Shown here piece after piece: positions 1 through 7,839 of a stretch of 29,588 nucleotides of DNA. The first letter of the stretch is position 1; the number at the start of each line of letters is the position of its first letter. Where the stretch lies: positions 1 to 29,588 of the forward strand of contig CAYONZ010000043.1 of assembly GCA_964405465.1 (NCBI GenBank), given 5' to 3'. The stretch is from CAYONZ01 sp964405465 (GTDB lineage: Bacteria; Bdellovibrionota; Bdellovibrionia; Bdellovibrionales; JAMPXM01). A program made the translations under genes and the position numbers. The notes under the pieces were generated by a model. It was not told the origin of the DNA. It made no database searches and was given only the letters and a program-made list of their open reading frames with translations.

Positions 1-468
1 GTGCCGCAAATGCCGTTGATCACGGAGTCTGGTACGCGATTGGCAGTGAGTCTCAATGCGCCAAACAATGAAATTCGTGACCATGTTATGCCCATCAATA
101 AGAAGTATCCAATTCGGGAGCTTTTAGAAGCTTGCCGTAAGCATGCTGATGAATCAGGCGACAAGGTGACTTTTGAATATGTTTTACTTCGCGATGTTAC
201 CGACAAAGTTGAGCATGCGCGTGAGCTCTATCAGCTCACTAAAAATGTGCCTTGTAAGATCAATATCATTCCGTTCAATGAGCATCCTGGGTCAGACTTT
301 TTGCGTCCGACACCAGAGGCCGTAGTTCGCTTTCAAAAAGAATTGATGTTTTTGGGTGCCCATGTTCTTTTGCGACGTACGATGGGCCGAGATATTTTTG
401 CAGCTTGCGGTCAGCTGACTTCGTTGTATGAAGGTCGACCTGAAAAGCTAGCGTTGCTTAATAAATAG
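1..468 (+). CDS. rlmN: 23S rRNA (adenine2503-C2)-methyltransferase RlmN, C-terminal part
   Basis: This is the last 155 codons of a radical-SAM RNA methylase; the start and the CxxxCxxC cluster motif lie upstream of the window. The GTG at base 1 is an internal Val codon (family context S-G-L-V-P), not a start. RlmN methylates C2 of A2503 in 23S rRNA, and in E. coli also A37 of some tRNAs. Family signatures visible are RLAVSLNA (residues 13-20), MPINKKYP (30-37), FEYVLL (58-63), the KINIIPFNEHPGSDF block (86-100) and AACGQL (134-139). The Cys of AACGQL corresponds to the cysteine that resolves the methylated enzyme intermediate. Only 30 nt separate it from the PfkB-family kinase, so the two may be co-transcribed. 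Identity is near certain from these motifs. Confidence 0.95.
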   Translation: MPQMPLITESGTRLAVSLNAPNNEIRDHVMPINKKYPIRELLEACRKHADESGDKVTFEYVLLRDVTDKVEHARELYQLTKNVPCKINIIPFNEHPGSDFLRPTPEAVVRFQKELMFLGAHVLLRRTMGRDIFAACGQLTSLYEGRPEKLALLNK

Positions 469-498
469 GTTTTATTTAAACGATTTTGCGGAGGGCAA

Positions 499-1404
499 AT
501 GTCAGAAATATTAGTGGTGGGCAGCTTAGCATACGATACAATTTCAACTCCTGAGGGTAAAGCACCTCGAACACTGGGAGGCTCAGCAAATTATTTTTCG
601 TTGGCAGCAAGTCTTTACTCGAAAGTTCGGGTGGTTGGTGTTGTCGGTGAAGACTATGATGAGGCAGACCTCAAAATTCTGACATCTCGCGGAGTTGATG
701 TCGATGGAATGCAGAAAAAGCCAGGCAAGACCTTTCATTGGGAAGGTCAGTATAAAGACGATATGAATGAGGCCATCACACTCGCGACCGAGCTCAATGT
801 ATTTGAACATTTCAATCCTGAGCTGCCTGAGAAATACAAGAATTCTAGTTTTGTTTTTTTGGCGAATATTCATCCGGAACTGCAGTTGCGTGTTTTGGAG
901 CAAATTAAGTCTCCCAAAATGGTGGGCAGTGACACCATGAATTTTTGGATCGGTTCGCAGTTGCCAAAACTGAAAGAAGTTTTGTCGAAGGTCGATGTGC
1001 TCTTAATCAATGAAGGTGAGTCGAAACAGATTTCAAAAACTTCAAATGCCATAGCTGCGGCTCACGAAATTTTGAAGATGGGTCCAAAGGCAGTGGTGAT
1101 TAAACGAGGAGAGTACGGTTTTGTTTTGTACTCTAAAGAAGGATATTTTGTGTTACCTGCGTTCCCGATAGCAAAAGTCATTGATCCGACGGGAGCTGGA
1201 GACACTTTTGCTGGAGCTTTTTTTGGATATCTGGCGAAGCAAAATGCAGAGTTTGATTTGAAGACCTTAAAACAAGCCTGTGTTCATGGTTGTTTGATGG
1301 CAAGTTTCACCGTTCAGGAATTTGGGGTTCAAGCCTTGACTAAGTTGAGTTGGGACAGCGTGCAGGCTCGCCATGCTGAGTATCAGAAAGTGATTTCAAT
1401 TTAA
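499..1404 (+). CDS. PfkB-family carbohydrate/nucleoside kinase
   Basis: A 301-residue ribokinase-like (PfkB) kinase, the usual family length. These enzymes transfer the ATP gamma-phosphate to a sugar or nucleoside hydroxyl in the cytoplasm. The N-terminal glycine pair (LGGSANYF, residues 26-33) matches the substrate-lid region, and DPTGAGDTFAGAFFG (229-243) is the second PfkB signature, with Asp235 as the expected catalytic base and GAGD as the anion hole. A good Shine-Dalgarno (GGAGG at 491-495) precedes ATG 499. The substrate cannot be told from sequence; adenosine, ribose, fructose and similar are all possible. It follows rlmN by 30 nt and ends just before a strong hairpin terminator, so it is probably the last gene of its transcript. 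Confidence 0.9.
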   Translation: MSEILVVGSLAYDTISTPEGKAPRTLGGSANYFSLAASLYSKVRVVGVVGEDYDEADLKILTSRGVDVDGMQKKPGKTFHWEGQYKDDMNEAITLATELNVFEHFNPELPEKYKNSSFVFLANIHPELQLRVLEQIKSPKMVGSDTMNFWIGSQLPKLKEVLSKVDVLLINEGESKQISKTSNAIAAAHEILKMGPKAVVIKRGEYGFVLYSKEGYFVLPAFPIAKVIDPTGAGDTFAGAFFGYLAKQNAEFDLKTLKQACVHGCLMASFTVQEFGVQALTKLSWDSVQARHAEYQKVISI

Positions 1405-1469
1405 GGTCGCCATTTCGATGTTGGCAGTCTGAGCAATTGCCCCAGACACCTTTTTGGAAGATTCGTTCT

Positions 1470-1525
1470 GGCCTTTGGTCGTAAGATGACAACTTCATTC
1501 TTATGACCAAGGGCCTGTTCTTTTT
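1470..1525 (+). terminator. Rho-independent terminator after the PfkB-family kinase
   Basis: A 17-bp stem pairs GGCCTTTGGTCGTAAGA (1470-1486) with TCTTATGACCAAGGGCC (1499-1515). There are two G-U wobbles and a 12-nt loop, followed by a T-rich run (TGTTCTTTTT, 1516-1525). It isolates rlmN-kinase transcription from the next operon. Confidence 0.9.
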
Positions 1526-1569
1526 AGAGGCTCTTGAATCTGACCTTTCAAATGCCATTTTTGCTCACA

Positions 1570-1598
1570 AATCTCTATGAGATTCCGATGAGTTAACT
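1570..1598. promoter_or_regulatory. Inverted repeats upstream of the coiled-coil gene
   Basis: AATCTC-TAT-GAGATT (1570-1584) is a perfect 6-bp inverted repeat with a 3-nt spacer. It is followed by the 8-bp palindrome AGTTAACT (1591-1598), directly before ATG 1604. Placement between a terminator and a gene start suggests an operator or a 5' leader hairpin. No convincing -35/-10 pair was found, and the gene has only a weak ribosome-binding site, so the function is open. Confidence 0.35.
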
Positions 1599-1603
1599 AG
1601 AAA

Positions 1604-2662
1604 ATGGGCAAAAGAAAAGGGCACGACCCTATCGCGCAACAACTTATCGACTCACTTTTGGATGTTTCTCCAAAGGGATCGTCTTCTGACTCAACAAAAA
1701 ATATTGAGTTGAGCGGACGCGACGGTGACGTTTTGGAGAAGACCGTGAATCTTCGTGTGGTCGATCGCCCATCGACAGAACAAACTCAATCAGTTAGGAC
1801 TCCGGCCCCAGAGTCTACCCCTGTGCCTACTGGCTCTGAAAAGTCGGTTTCTGATTTGGCGGTTGGCGGTATAGAACTCGACAAGACAATGAAGCTTGAG
1901 AAGCCGTTGAAAAATCTTGTTCACTCAAGCGCACAAAATAGTGCCGCAGGAAATCTAAAAGAGGCAAAGTCCGAATCTGCCAGCGTTTTGGGTCCAGTAG
2001 ATAATATTGTACGAGGCCCGGCAGGTGAAGTACGGGCGCCATTTGGATCTGGGTCGTCGATGACGTCAGCGGATGCGACTCTCAGGCAGTCGGAGAGTCT
2101 GCGAATTGCACAAACGCGAATCTCAGATTTAGAGCAAGAGCTAGAAAAGTTTAGAAAAGAAAACGAGAAGCTAGTTTCGGCAGGCGAAACAATGAGGAGA
2201 CACGCCGATGAACTCCTGGCTAAGCTAGAATCATTGGAAGTGAACTCCAAAGAGAGCGAAAAGATTTTCGCAGAAGAGAAACGCGTTATGCGTGTCAATC
2301 TGCAGGCCAAAGATCGTGAATTAATCGCCTCGAAACAAAAGCTCGAGGAGCTTGAAGGGCGATTGGAAAACAACTTCAAAAAAATCAGAGTGCGAGAACG
2401 CGAACTTGAGCATCGACTTGAGATTGTTAAAATCGAACATGCCACCACCGTTGGCTCGAAAGACAAAATGATCTTGGATCTCAAGCGGCAAATTGATCAG
2501 CTAACTCATGAAAGTGAGTACGCTAAAGTCAAAGCGCACGAGGTGTTTCAACAGTTCAGAGAAAAACAAGATACCATGCGTAAGGTGGTGCGTGCATTGC
2601 GATTGGCGTTGTCGATGCTCGAGGGACAAGATGATGTGGCGATATCTAAAAAAGACGAATGA
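1604..2662 (+). CDS. Coiled-coil protein with [DE]KT[VM] motifs, function unknown
   Basis: A 352-residue soluble protein without signal peptide or membrane span; I do not recognise the family. Residues 1-160 are polar, Ser/Thr/Pro-rich and probably disordered. Residues about 165-340 form a long charged heptad-type coiled coil (LEQELEKFRKENEKL and on). The disordered part carries two copies of a short motif, LEKTVNL (44-50) and LDKTMKL (92-98). It resembles the DKTIV segment at the DgcB N-terminus, a type of threonine site that Ser/Thr kinases phosphorylate and FHA domains bind. It lies 21 nt before the GGDEF gene, so it is probably translated from the same mRNA. It could be a scaffold or localisation factor for c-di-GMP signalling; this is inference. 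Confidence 0.75.
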   Translation: MGKRKGHDPIAQQLIDSLLDVSPKGSSSDSTKNIELSGRDGDVLEKTVNLRVVDRPSTEQTQSVRTPAPESTPVPTGSEKSVSDLAVGGIELDKTMKLEKPLKNLVHSSAQNSAAGNLKEAKSESASVLGPVDNIVRGPAGEVRAPFGSGSSMTSADATLRQSESLRIAQTRISDLEQELEKFRKENEKLVSAGETMRRHADELLAKLESLEVNSKESEKIFAEEKRVMRVNLQAKDRELIASKQKLEELEGRLENNFKKIRVRERELEHRLEIVKIEHATTVGSKDKMILDLKRQIDQLTHESEYAKVKAHEVFQQFREKQDTMRKVVRALRLALSMLEGQDDVAISKKDE

Positions 2663-2683
2663 GAGATTTGAAGGGAATCATTT

Positions 2684-4084
2684 ATGTTAAGGGTCGTGGG
2701 ACTTTTAGCTGAAAGCGAAGAAAAGAATCTCAAGTTTTTGGCTTGGCATCAACAGGTTCGAGACCTATTGCTTCGAAGAGGTTATGAAGTTGTTGACTTA
2801 AATGGCTCTCGAGATCCAAAAGCGGACTGGCCTACATCAAAAATAAATGCGATCGTTCATTTGCCTTCTCACTTTTCGGCTGTCGAATCCTTGAGTAGGT
2901 TAATCAGGGAACAGGACCTGACTATTTCTGTTTTACATGTGCTGGATCTAAATCTAGATCGAAATTTTTTGGTTCAGTTTGAAGCTATTTGCTATGAGCA
3001 AAATCAAGACTGTGTGGTGTGGAAGGGCTCTGAATTTGAGATCATTAAGAGAGTTGAAATGCTCCTTCGAGTGAAGGAAGTTGAGAATCAACTCGAGAGC
3101 TATCGAACTTCAACGGACCTTGAAAAATCTTTGGTTGAACGATTGCGAGATGTTGATCTTAAGAAAGTCTTGCGTGAAGCGATCGTGTTTATGAGTGAAG
3201 AAACTGGAGCACAGGATGTCTTGTGGCTTGAGCCAAAAGGGCTTGAGATGGCGATTAAAGGTCAGAATGCAGTTTATTTTAAAATTGACTCCGACTATTG
3301 GCAGAGTCTGAGGGTTCACGATGTCGAATGGGTGAGAGATCGTGTGGCGCAGTGGTGTCCAGTTGAGGTTTTGAAGAGAGCCGAAAAAGAAGTTCTTGAA
3401 TTACGCACGGAACAGGGCCTTGATGTGATTTTGCCACTCGCCAGTGGCCGAGACCAAATGCTTGGGTATTTTGTTCTCTCTCATCCTGAAAAATGGATGA
3501 AATTTAGATCGTCACCGTTTTTTCTGCGCGCCATGAATACGATAGCTTTTCAAGTTGAACAAGCCATGCATGTACGCAATTTGAAAGAGCAAACATTCCG
3601 CGACGATTTAACCAATTTGTACAATCAGCGTTATTTGCCCTTAATTCTTGATCAAGAGCTTAGTCGGGCCTCTAGAGGCAATCATCAGTTTTCTGTTTTA
3701 TTTTTGGATGTGGATTACTTTAAAACTGTCAATGACTCCAACGGGCACATGGTCGGTTCACAGGTCTTAGTCGAGCTGAGTAAGTTGTTTCATGCGGGAA
3801 TTCGTTCAACTGATTTTGCCTTTCGCTACGGAGGTGATGAATATATCATCATTCTCTCTGGGGCAAACAGCCAGAATGCAAGTATGGTTGCTGAAAGACT
3901 TAGAAAACGAGTTCAAGATGCGGTATTCTTAATCCAGGGCGCGCAGGTGAAGGTGACGGTGAGCATTGGGATTGCCACTTATCCAGAGCATGCGAAAACG
4001 ACTCAGGATCTTTTGAACATGGCTGATTCGGCCATGTACGAAGGGAAGCACCGAAGTCGCAACGTTGTTTATTTAGCGAGCTAA
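2684..4084 (+). CDS. Diguanylate cyclase (GGDEF) with receiver-like and GAF-like N-terminal regions
   Basis: A 466-residue cytoplasmic protein. Residues about 1-130 look like a degenerate receiver-type alpha/beta domain, with no clear phospho-acceptor Asp. Residues about 150-300 resemble a GAF-type sensor. Residues 306-466 are a GGDEF domain: it opens with DDLTNLYNQR, contains FLDVDYFKTVND, and has the active-site loop RYGGDEY (381-387). GGDEY is an accepted GGDEF variant, so the enzyme should condense two GTP into c-di-GMP. RSTD (374-377), five residues before GGDEY, is an intact RxxD inhibitory site and predicts product feedback. The start is fixed by AAGGGA (2671-2676). Its stop overlaps the next start by one base (TAATG), showing translational coupling to the metallophosphoesterase. 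Confidence 0.9.
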   Translation: MLRVVGLLAESEEKNLKFLAWHQQVRDLLLRRGYEVVDLNGSRDPKADWPTSKINAIVHLPSHFSAVESLSRLIREQDLTISVLHVLDLNLDRNFLVQFEAICYEQNQDCVVWKGSEFEIIKRVEMLLRVKEVENQLESYRTSTDLEKSLVERLRDVDLKKVLREAIVFMSEETGAQDVLWLEPKGLEMAIKGQNAVYFKIDSDYWQSLRVHDVEWVRDRVAQWCPVEVLKRAEKEVLELRTEQGLDVILPLASGRDQMLGYFVLSHPEKWMKFRSSPFFLRAMNTIAFQVEQAMHVRNLKEQTFRDDLTNLYNQRYLPLILDQELSRASRGNHQFSVLFLDVDYFKTVNDSNGHMVGSQVLVELSKLFHAGIRSTDFAFRYGGDEYIIILSGANSQNASMVAERLRKRVQDAVFLIQGAQVKVTVSIGIATYPEHAKTTQDLLNMADSAMYEGKHRSRNVVYLAS

Positions 4085-5163
4085 TGAAAAAGAAAATTAA
4101 ATTGGTCATCAGCGATCTGCATCTTGGTTTGGGGCGTGTGCTTGAAAGTGGCGCCACAAACCATCTTGAAGAGTTTTATTTTGGGGAGAAACTCATTGAG
4201 TTTCTTCATTACTATTCTACGGGTGAATACCGTGAGGCCGAGGTTGAGTTAATTATCAACGGTGATTTCTTAAATTTTCTTCAGGTTGATTATCGTGGAC
4301 ACCATTTAACAGTGATCACCGAGGGTGTCTCTGTTGAAAAGCTGAAAGGTATTGTTGCTGGCCATGTTAATGTCTTTAAAGCGATGAGGGAGTTTGCAGC
4401 ACATCCGGACAGAAGCATCACCTATGTCGTGGGCAATCATGATCAATGTATGCTGTGGCCTGGAACAAGAGCCTACTTCAACGAAGTATTGGCTACCAAC
4501 GTGAAATATATAAACATCTATTACTATTTTGACGGTGTACACATTGAACATGGGCACATGCACGAAGCTGCGAATCGCCTAGATCCGAAAAAATTTTTTT
4601 TGAAAAGAAATTTGCCAGAACCAATCTTGAATTTGCCCTTCGGTTCCCATTTCTTTGTGGATTTTGTGTTGAAGATAAAACAGAACTATCCGCATGTCGA
4701 TAAGGTGAGGCCCTTCAATAGCATGATCAGGTGGGCATTTTTTAATGAAACGCGATTCACCATTGCGACCATGGTTGGTTTGTTCAGATACTTTTTGAAA
4801 TTTGTGTTTGCCAAAGATCCGAGACGACAGTTTCCGATCAAACGAATTTTGCAAGTCATGCTTGAAAGTGCTGTGTTTCCAGACTTGAGTGAGTCTGCGC
4901 GACGAATTCTTCAGGATGACCGTGTGCACACCGTGGTTTTTGGGCATAGTCATGTTTATCAATATCGGCAATGGGGCGGAAAAGAGTATTTCAATACGGG
5001 AACGTGGACCGAACTGACCTCGCTAGACATGACCTCCTTAGGTAAAATCACTAAACTTACCTACGTGATGCTTGAGTATCCCGAAGAAGGCGCGCGCCCT
5101 CGCGGACGCCTTAAAGAGTGGCGCGGGTACCATCGAATTGAAGAAGATGTAGCGGTGACATAG
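4084..5163 (+). CDS. Calcineurin-like metallophosphoesterase
   Basis: A 359-residue cytoplasmic protein of the binuclear metallophosphoesterase superfamily. All metal motifs are present in order: D-x-H in ISDLHLG (Asp11, His13), GDFLNF (Asp61), GNHD (117-120), an HGHMH segment (156-160) and GHSH (287-290). It ends with a Y-F-N-T-G-T-W segment typical of the UDP-2,3-diacylglucosamine hydrolase (LpxH)-like branch. At 359 residues it is much longer than LpxH (about 240), with a hydrophobic middle part (about 180-245) that could contact membrane. The substrate could be a lipid, nucleotide or phosphodiester. Coupling to a diguanylate cyclase raises a role in nucleotide signalling, but nothing in the sequence proves that. 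Confidence 0.85.
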   Translation: MKKKIKLVISDLHLGLGRVLESGATNHLEEFYFGEKLIEFLHYYSTGEYREAEVELIINGDFLNFLQVDYRGHHLTVITEGVSVEKLKGIVAGHVNVFKAMREFAAHPDRSITYVVGNHDQCMLWPGTRAYFNEVLATNVKYINIYYYFDGVHIEHGHMHEAANRLDPKKFFLKRNLPEPILNLPFGSHFFVDFVLKIKQNYPHVDKVRPFNSMIRWAFFNETRFTIATMVGLFRYFLKFVFAKDPRRQFPIKRILQVMLESAVFPDLSESARRILQDDRVHTVVFGHSHVYQYRQWGGKEYFNTGTWTELTSLDMTSLGKITKLTYVMLEYPEEGARPRGRLKEWRGYHRIEEDVAVT

Positions 5164-5238
5164 GGTGGAGCAGAGCGCGGAGCTTAGCGCAGAGTATAGA
5201 ATAGCTAAACTTTGACTCATGCAAGTGACTCTGCTCAA

Positions 5239-6504
5239 ATGAGGTCTGTTTATCTGAAAGGACCGACCTTGATCTGGAGCATAGAAAAAATAACAACTGA
5301 GGTTTCATCTGAGCTAAAGGCCAAAGCGCAATTGGGATTGACGCGTTTGATGGCGCGTACTGATATTGGTTTTTTGGAGATTCCGCAGCGAATGCAGCTT
5401 TGGTCGGCAGCCTTTCATCGTGCACAGAGTTTGCGAACCAATTATGATCGATTGGTTGTGCTTGGAGTGGGTGGCAGCTCTTTAGGTGGACGTTCACTGA
5501 TTGAGTCCCTATTTCGTTCGGACCAAACACATATTGTTGAGTTTTTAGACAATGTTGATGGTGATCGATTTGCAAAGTGGCTAAGGTGTCAGAGTAAATT
5601 GGATCGCACACATTGGGTGATTGTTTCGAAGAGTGGCAATACAATTGAAACTCTGACTCTTGCAAATGCGGTACATCAGCACTTGCTGCATGAAAGCGGT
5701 TGGGGCCTGCAGTCATGCGCCACGGTCATTTCAGAGGTTCGCGAGAATCCACTGACAGATTGGGCACAGAAAAATGGGGTGCCCATTTTAGAAATTCCAA
5801 AAGATGTCGGAGGGCGGTACTCGGTTTTGACTGCGGTTGGTCTTTTGCCCGCAGCGTTCGTAGGTGCGGATCTGGAGAAGATGCGCCAAGGAGCCCTTTG
5901 GGCTTTGGCCCAAAGGGAATTGGTTGAAACTTTAATTGCTCAGGCATTGGCTAGTTTTAATCGTAATGAATGGGTCACTTTGTTTTGGAGCTATGCGGAT
6001 GGTCTACGAATATTTGGACATTGGATGGTTCAGCTCTGGTCCGAGTCCTTGGCAAAACGTGTGGACCGTTCTGGTGGAACCGCTTCGCGTGTGAGTACTC
6101 CGATTGCTGGAATCGGTGCTTGTGATCAGCACTCGGTTTTACAACAAGTGATGGAAGGCCATCATGATAAGTTTGTGTTTTTCTTTCGTGTGAGAGAGTC
6201 CGAAAGCCATGGCGAAGCTATTCAAGAAAATTTGTTTAGTGGTCTTGAACTTATGCAGGGCAAGACCATGGGTGAGCTTTTAGGTGCTGAGGCAAAAGCA
6301 ACCCAAGAAGCTCTGGCTTCAGTTGGAGTGTCGTCTGCGACCTTGATGACTGATCGTCTTGATGAAACAAGTATTGCAGCATTGTATATGTTGATGCAGT
6401 TGCTGGTGGGAGCGATGGGTGAAGTTCTTGAGATTGATGCGTTCAATCAGCCAGGTGTTGAGCTAGGCAAAAGGCTAGCTAGACAAATGCTCTCCCGTTC
6501 CTAG
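5239..6504 (+). CDS. pgi: Glucose-6-phosphate isomerase
   Basis: This enzyme interconverts glucose-6-phosphate and fructose-6-phosphate in glycolysis and gluconeogenesis. From ATG 5239 it has 421 residues, the short form common in many bacteria. Signatures are GVGGSSLGG (76-84), the phosphate-binding SKSGNTIET (130-138), GGRYSVL (191-197), the ring-opening His in CDQHS (His298) and QPGVELGK near the C-terminus with the active-site lysine (Lys411). A TTG in frame at 5212 would add nine residues, but neither start has a clear Shine-Dalgarno; ATG 5239 is preferred because the family usually begins near here. A 75-nt gap separates it from the phosphoesterase, so it may have its own promoter, although no good -35/-10 pair was found. 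Confidence 0.93.
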   Translation: MRSVYLKGPTLIWSIEKITTEVSSELKAKAQLGLTRLMARTDIGFLEIPQRMQLWSAAFHRAQSLRTNYDRLVVLGVGGSSLGGRSLIESLFRSDQTHIVEFLDNVDGDRFAKWLRCQSKLDRTHWVIVSKSGNTIETLTLANAVHQHLLHESGWGLQSCATVISEVRENPLTDWAQKNGVPILEIPKDVGGRYSVLTAVGLLPAAFVGADLEKMRQGALWALAQRELVETLIAQALASFNRNEWVTLFWSYADGLRIFGHWMVQLWSESLAKRVDRSGGTASRVSTPIAGIGACDQHSVLQQVMEGHHDKFVFFFRVRESESHGEAIQENLFSGLELMQGKTMGELLGAEAKATQEALASVGVSSATLMTDRLDETSIAALYMLMQLLVGAMGEVLEIDAFNQPGVELGKRLARQMLSRS

Positions 6505-6510
6505 CTTCAC

Positions 6511-6539
6511 TTGTAAGATGCGATGATTGTTTTTATACT
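6511..6539 (+). promoter_or_regulatory. Housekeeping-type promoter of dgcB
   Basis: TTGTAA (6511-6516) and TATACT (6534-6539) are separated by exactly 17 bp and match the -35/-10 consensus at 4 of 6 and 5 of 6 positions. The expected start of transcription (about 6546) is one or two bases before ATG 6548. The mRNA would then be leaderless or nearly so, which fits the absence of any Shine-Dalgarno. Confidence 0.65.
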
Positions 6540-6547
6540 TTTTCAAT

Positions 6548-7477
6548 ATGACAAAAAAGTTTGATGACGAAGAGTCGATTGATAAAACCATCGTAAGTAG
6601 TGACACATTCAAAGTTCGGATGGAGAGGGCAGACAAAGCTCCGCCGTGCTTGGTGATGCTCGAAGGGCCTGCTGGTTATGTTGGTAAACAATGGCCTATC
6701 GATAAACAAGATTTGGTTATTGGTCGTTCGATGACCTCCGCTATTTTTGTTGATGATCGCAGTGTGAGCAAGTCTCATGCAAAGATTGGATTGGTCGGCG
6801 GTGAAGTGACTATCATCGACCTAGAGTCCACCAATCGAACAGTAATTAACGATGATATTATTCCCCCTCTTGTGCCGATGAAAATGAAAAATAATGATCA
6901 GATCAAAGTTGGCAATGTGTTGTTTAAGTTTCTGGAGCAGGGAAGTATTGAGGCTGTGGCAATTGAGCAGTTGCAAAAAAAGACAGAAAAGGATGCTTTA
7001 ACGGCGATATTTAATAGGGCAGCATTGTTGATGAAGGGCCCAGAAGCATTTAAGCGAGCGAAACTATTGAAGGTTCCCTTGAGCATTGCGGTGTTTGATG
7101 TCGACCACTTTAAAAAGGTCAATGATCGCTATACGCATTTGGCGGGTGATCACGTGCTTCGTGAATTGGCAAGTGTCGTTCAAACCAAGTTGATTCGTCT
7201 TGATGATTTCTTTGCCCGCTATGGTGGTGAGGAGTTTGTGGTAATTTTATTTGGCAGCGGACTTGCCCAGGCACTAGATATCGGTGAGCGACTAAGGGCT
7301 ACAGTTGAAGGTCATCAGTTTGTGTTTGAAGGGCAAAAAATACCTGTCACAATTTCGGTCGGTGTCGTGACGATGCTACCTCATATGAACACCTGGGATG
7401 AACTCTTTGCTCAAGGTGATGTGGCGCTTTACAAATCAAAAGGCGCCGGGCGAAATCGGGTCTCAACAATTGAATAG
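6548..7477 (+). CDS. dgcB: FHA-GGDEF diguanylate cyclase, DgcB-like
   Basis: A 309-residue cytoplasmic protein. Residues 1-30 are an acidic tail holding DKTI (12-15), matching the N-terminal phosphothreonine peptide described for B. bacteriovorus DgcB, where tail phosphorylation and binding to its own FHA domain control activity. FHA domain, about 35-132: IGR (58-60), SKSHAKI (74-80), STNRT (94-98). GGDEF domain, about 148-305: FDVDHFKKVND (183-193) and catalytic GGEEF (226-230). RLDD (217-220), five residues earlier, is an intact RxxD inhibition site. In B. bacteriovorus this cyclase is needed for prey invasion. A TTG at 6527 would add seven residues, but lies upstream of the predicted -10 box and can be excluded if the promoter call is right. 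Confidence 0.9.
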   Translation: MTKKFDDEESIDKTIVSSDTFKVRMERADKAPPCLVMLEGPAGYVGKQWPIDKQDLVIGRSMTSAIFVDDRSVSKSHAKIGLVGGEVTIIDLESTNRTVINDDIIPPLVPMKMKNNDQIKVGNVLFKFLEQGSIEAVAIEQLQKKTEKDALTAIFNRAALLMKGPEAFKRAKLLKVPLSIAVFDVDHFKKVNDRYTHLAGDHVLRELASVVQTKLIRLDDFFARYGGEEFVVILFGSGLAQALDIGERLRATVEGHQFVFEGQKIPVTISVGVVTMLPHMNTWDELFAQGDVALYKSKGAGRNRVSTIE

Positions 7478-7560
7478 GATGTTGAATTGATTGCTCTTTG
7501 AACCAATCGATGCAGACATTTTCGTCAGGCGGTTGCGGCCTAAGATGTTGCTATTTTTCT

Positions 7561-7594
7561 AATAGATTCTGCTTAAGCAAATAGAATAGATTCT
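7561..7594. repeat. Direct repeat flanking a palindrome
   Basis: AATAGATTCT occurs at 7561-7570 and 7585-7594, 24 bp start to start. The 10-bp palindrome TGCTTAAGCA (7570-7579) lies between the two copies. The spacing of about two helical turns is compatible with a regulator binding site, but no regulator can be named. Confidence 0.5.
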
Positions 7595-7798
7595 TCTACA
7601 AGTCATTTCATCACTGAAGCTGGTGCCTAAAGGAAGCTGTTTCCAATGTGGGCGACCGGCTTTGTGAAATACCCTTTATTAAAAATATTTATGACTCCTT
7701 GGCTAATTTCTTACGGGTCAGACTCTATTTGATTTGGATCGTTTTTGAATCAGCAAAGCGAACCTGGCCCTGTTGCTGCATTACTAAGCGAGTGAGGC

Positions 7799-7839
7799 TT
7801 GGTCGAGTGCGGTTTGGTCCCGCAAAAAAACTCGACTAA
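7799..7839 (+). other. Long imperfect hairpin, possible sRNA end or terminator
   Basis: TTGGTCGAGT (7799-7808) pairs over 10 bp, one wobble, with ACTCGACTAA (7830-7839). An inner GCGG/CCGC stem (7809-7812 with 7820-7823) and an A-rich bulge lie inside. A short T run (TATTTTT, about 7848-7854) follows at a distance. It may end an intergenic transcript or shield the sigma factor gene from dgcB read-through. Confidence 0.45.

Noticed and set aside
7500..7680. A c-di-GMP (GEMM) riboswitch in the region after dgcB
   Set aside because: Considered because of the GCGGCC and GGGCGACC segments and the cyclase context, but the conserved GEMM core around CACGCACAGGGCAAAC is absent.
7648..7839. 63-codon open frame with GTG start in the dgcB-sigma intergenic region
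   Set aside because: No ribosome-binding site at usable spacing, odd composition (Trp-Cys-Cys-Cys run) and it ends inside the hairpin at 7799-7839; better read as non-coding.
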